Assembly: GCF_001701045.1 (NCBI RefSeq)
Contig: NZ_CP016757.1
Coordinates: 2,754,219-2,818,218 of the forward strand
Reading direction: 5' to 3'
DNA from: Cloacibacillus porcorum
Lineage (GTDB): Bacteria > Synergistota > Synergistia > Synergistales > Synergistaceae
DNA: 64,000 bases
This document shows positions 62,667 to 64,000 of the stretch, piece after piece (positions within the stretch are counted from its first letter, which is position 1; each line of letters begins with the position of its first letter). The notes beneath the pieces are model-generated. The model was not told the DNA's origin and did not search any database. It saw nothing but the letters and a program-made list of their open reading frames with translations. A program made the position numbers and the translations under genes.

Positions 62667-64000
62667 ATGATAATGCTGGATCACTTTAAAGATATAGAAA
62701 AGGTGCAGGAGGTGCTCCACGAAGCCCAGACAGGGCTGTGGGCGATAGAGCTCGACGAGGGGCGTGAGCCGCGGATGTATGCGGACAACGTCATGCTCGA
62801 ACTTCTTGGCCTTGATCATGCTCCAACCCCAGAGGGGTGCTACCAGGCCTGGTACAGCCGTATCCACAAAGATTATTATCCCGCGGTGCACCGCTGCGTG
62901 GACAGACTTGTCTCAAGTAACAGGGCTGAAGTAGAATACCCTTGGAGTCATCCGCTGTGGGGAACGATATATGTGCGCTGCGGCGGCGTACGGGACTGGA
63001 ACTATAAGGACGGCATCTGCCTCCGCGGTTACCATCAAAATATCACAGATATGCACAAAATTGAGCAGGAACATGCCGCGATCATCCAGACACTGGGGGA
63101 AAACTATGACGGCATCTTCCTCTGTAATCTGCGTGACGGCTGCTTTAAGATAATCAAGATGCCGGAAAATTACCGTGGTATGACACAGTCTTTTTCAAAT
63201 TACAACGAATTGCTTAAATACTATATAAACACCGTCGCTACCGAGGAATATTGGCCCTCTCTCTTGGAACTGACAGATCCCGTTCTCATAAAGGGAGAGA
63301 TCGACCGCAATATTAAACGGGTAGAACGCCTCTACCGAAACAGGGACGGAGCCTGGAGGCGCGTAAGCTTCCTCCCCTCACCGCGTTATTCCGAGAACCA
63401 TCCCTGGGTTATCGCCGCCTTCGACGGGCAGGACGTCGAGGTGGAGAAAAAACTTAACGAGGTCACGGCCCAGATCGCTGTATCAAATATATACACTCTG
63501 GTCATGAGTATGGATCTTATAAAGATGGAATACAGCTGCATCCATTACTCTGGCAGTCTGCTGGACCTTGGACAGCGCGGCTCGTACGACACCCTGTGCG
63601 AACAGATATGCGCTAAAATGCCGGGAGAGGAGCATAACGAGTTCAAAGCGATATTTGACCTGAAGAACTACAGAAAACAGAGCTATCTGGAGGGCGATTT
63701 CAGGCTATGGGACAATGACGGCGTCCTGCACTACTATTCCTATTTCTCTACCCGTATCGGGCAGGGCGCGGCGGAACGAATACTGCTGACAGTACGCTGT
63801 GTCGACGACAAACGGGAGAGCAAGCGCCGCGAAAAGGTATTGTCCAATCTCTGCCGATACTATTACTCCGTCTACCTCTTCGACCTCGAAAATGACAGGG
63901 GTGAGGCCGTGTGGCGGGAAGATCATGCAGACGGCACAGATATCGCTCCCCATGACAGCCTGTCTGCATATTACAAGAAGTTTGTCGAAGAACACGTGTT
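62667..64000 (+). CDS. PAS-domain signalling protein, N-terminal part, runs off the window
   Basis: Open from ATG 62667 to the window end (444 codons, no stop). GAGGAG lies four bases before this ATG and ten before an in-frame ATG at 62673. A PAS-like fold is seen near the start (AQTGLWAIELDEG; MYADNVMLELLGL; YQAWYSRIHKDYYPAVHRCVDRLVSS), and two or three further PAS-like segments follow (NYDGIFLCNLRDGCFKII; FSTRIGQGAAERILLTVRCVDD). No transmembrane helix so far. The output domain (kinase, GGDEF or EAL) is beyond the edge. It resembles the hybrid kinase at 2-4.6 kb in style, not closely in sequence. Confidence 0.75.
   Translation, partial: MIMLDHFKDIEKVQEVLHEAQTGLWAIELDEGREPRMYADNVMLELLGLDHAPTPEGCYQAWYSRIHKDYYPAVHRCVDRLVSSNRAEVEYPWSHPLWGTIYVRCGGVRDWNYKDGICLRGYHQNITDMHKIEQEHAAIIQTLGENYDGIFLCNLRDGCFKIIKMPENYRGMTQSFSNYNELLKYYINTVATEEYWPSLLELTDPVLIKGEIDRNIKRVERLYRNRDGAWRRVSFLPSPRYSENHPWVIAAFDGQDVEVEKKLNEVTAQIAVSNIYTLVMSMDLIKMEYSCIHYSGSLLDLGQRGSYDTLCEQICAKMPGEEHNEFKAIFDLKNYRKQSYLEGDFRLWDNDGVLHYYSYFSTRIGQGAAERILLTVRCVDDKRESKRREKVLSNLCRYYYSVYLFDLENDRGEAVWREDHADGTDIAPHDSLSAYYKKFVEEHV

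Overview
The window reads as a GC-rich chromosome segment from an anaerobic, amino-acid-using diderm. Heptose-type LPS genes, a type II secretion (T2SS) cluster, a branched-chain amino acid ABC transporter, FolE2 in place of FolE, RNase Y/YmdB and a DivIVA-type division cluster occur together. This combination best fits Synergistota, possibly Cloacibacillus-like. That placement is inferred from gene content, not from a database match. No rRNA, tRNA, CRISPR array, insertion sequence or phage gene was seen.

Layout. 0-7.1 kb (minus): ymdB (cut by the window edge) and rny, a soluble hybrid histidine kinase with an NTF2/SnoaL-like input domain, and recG. 7.3-12.7 kb (minus): one tightly packed run queD-folE2-rlmI-HAD phosphatase-HlyD-like-yggS-divIVA, mixing pterin/queuosine metabolism, rRNA modification and cell-division genes. 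12.9-14.5 kb (plus): a flavodoxin-type oxidoreductase and galE, closed by a strong terminator. 14.8-25.5 kb: LPS genes. gmhB-gmhA (fused) and hldE make ADP-heptose. Two GT9 and two GT4 glycosyltransferases, an O-antigen ligase/polymerase and a plus-strand pair (GT-like protein plus a beta-propeller glycosidase-like protein) would build or tailor the glycan. This stretch is visibly AT-richer than its flanks and is probably exchangeable.

26.0-38.0 kb (minus): a T2SS cluster transcribed as [O-antigen-ligase-like membrane protein]-J-K-L-M-N-C-I-D-E-F. It has no gspG, gspH or gspO in this window. Directly upstream lie dnaB, rplI, a DUF2232 membrane protein, a nested palindromic element, rpsR-ssb-rpsF, an FtsB-like gene and argS. 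44.4-49.0 kb: an exported DUF3857/transglutaminase-like protein with no recognisable catalytic residues, and secA. 49.4-53.9 kb: livF-G-M-H-J, with a terminator hairpin between livJ and the transporter genes.

54.1-59.1 kb: hrcA-grpE-dnaK behind a promoter with a CIRCE element, then dnaJ behind its own promoter, which carries a different palindrome centred on the -10. 59.3-62.5 kb (plus): histidine phosphatase, folP, folK and an unknown membrane-anchored protein in one overlapping operon. The window ends inside a PAS-type signalling protein.

Three links stand out. First, the folate operon has no folB, while the QueD homologue beside folE2 carries Cys and Glu in a CExxHGH motif, which may let it fill that step. 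Second, the fused gmhB-gmhA gene contains a strong internal ribosome-binding site, so free GmhA may be made as well. Third, the membrane ligase gene heading the T2SS operon raises the possibility of O-glycosylation of secreted or pseudopilin proteins.
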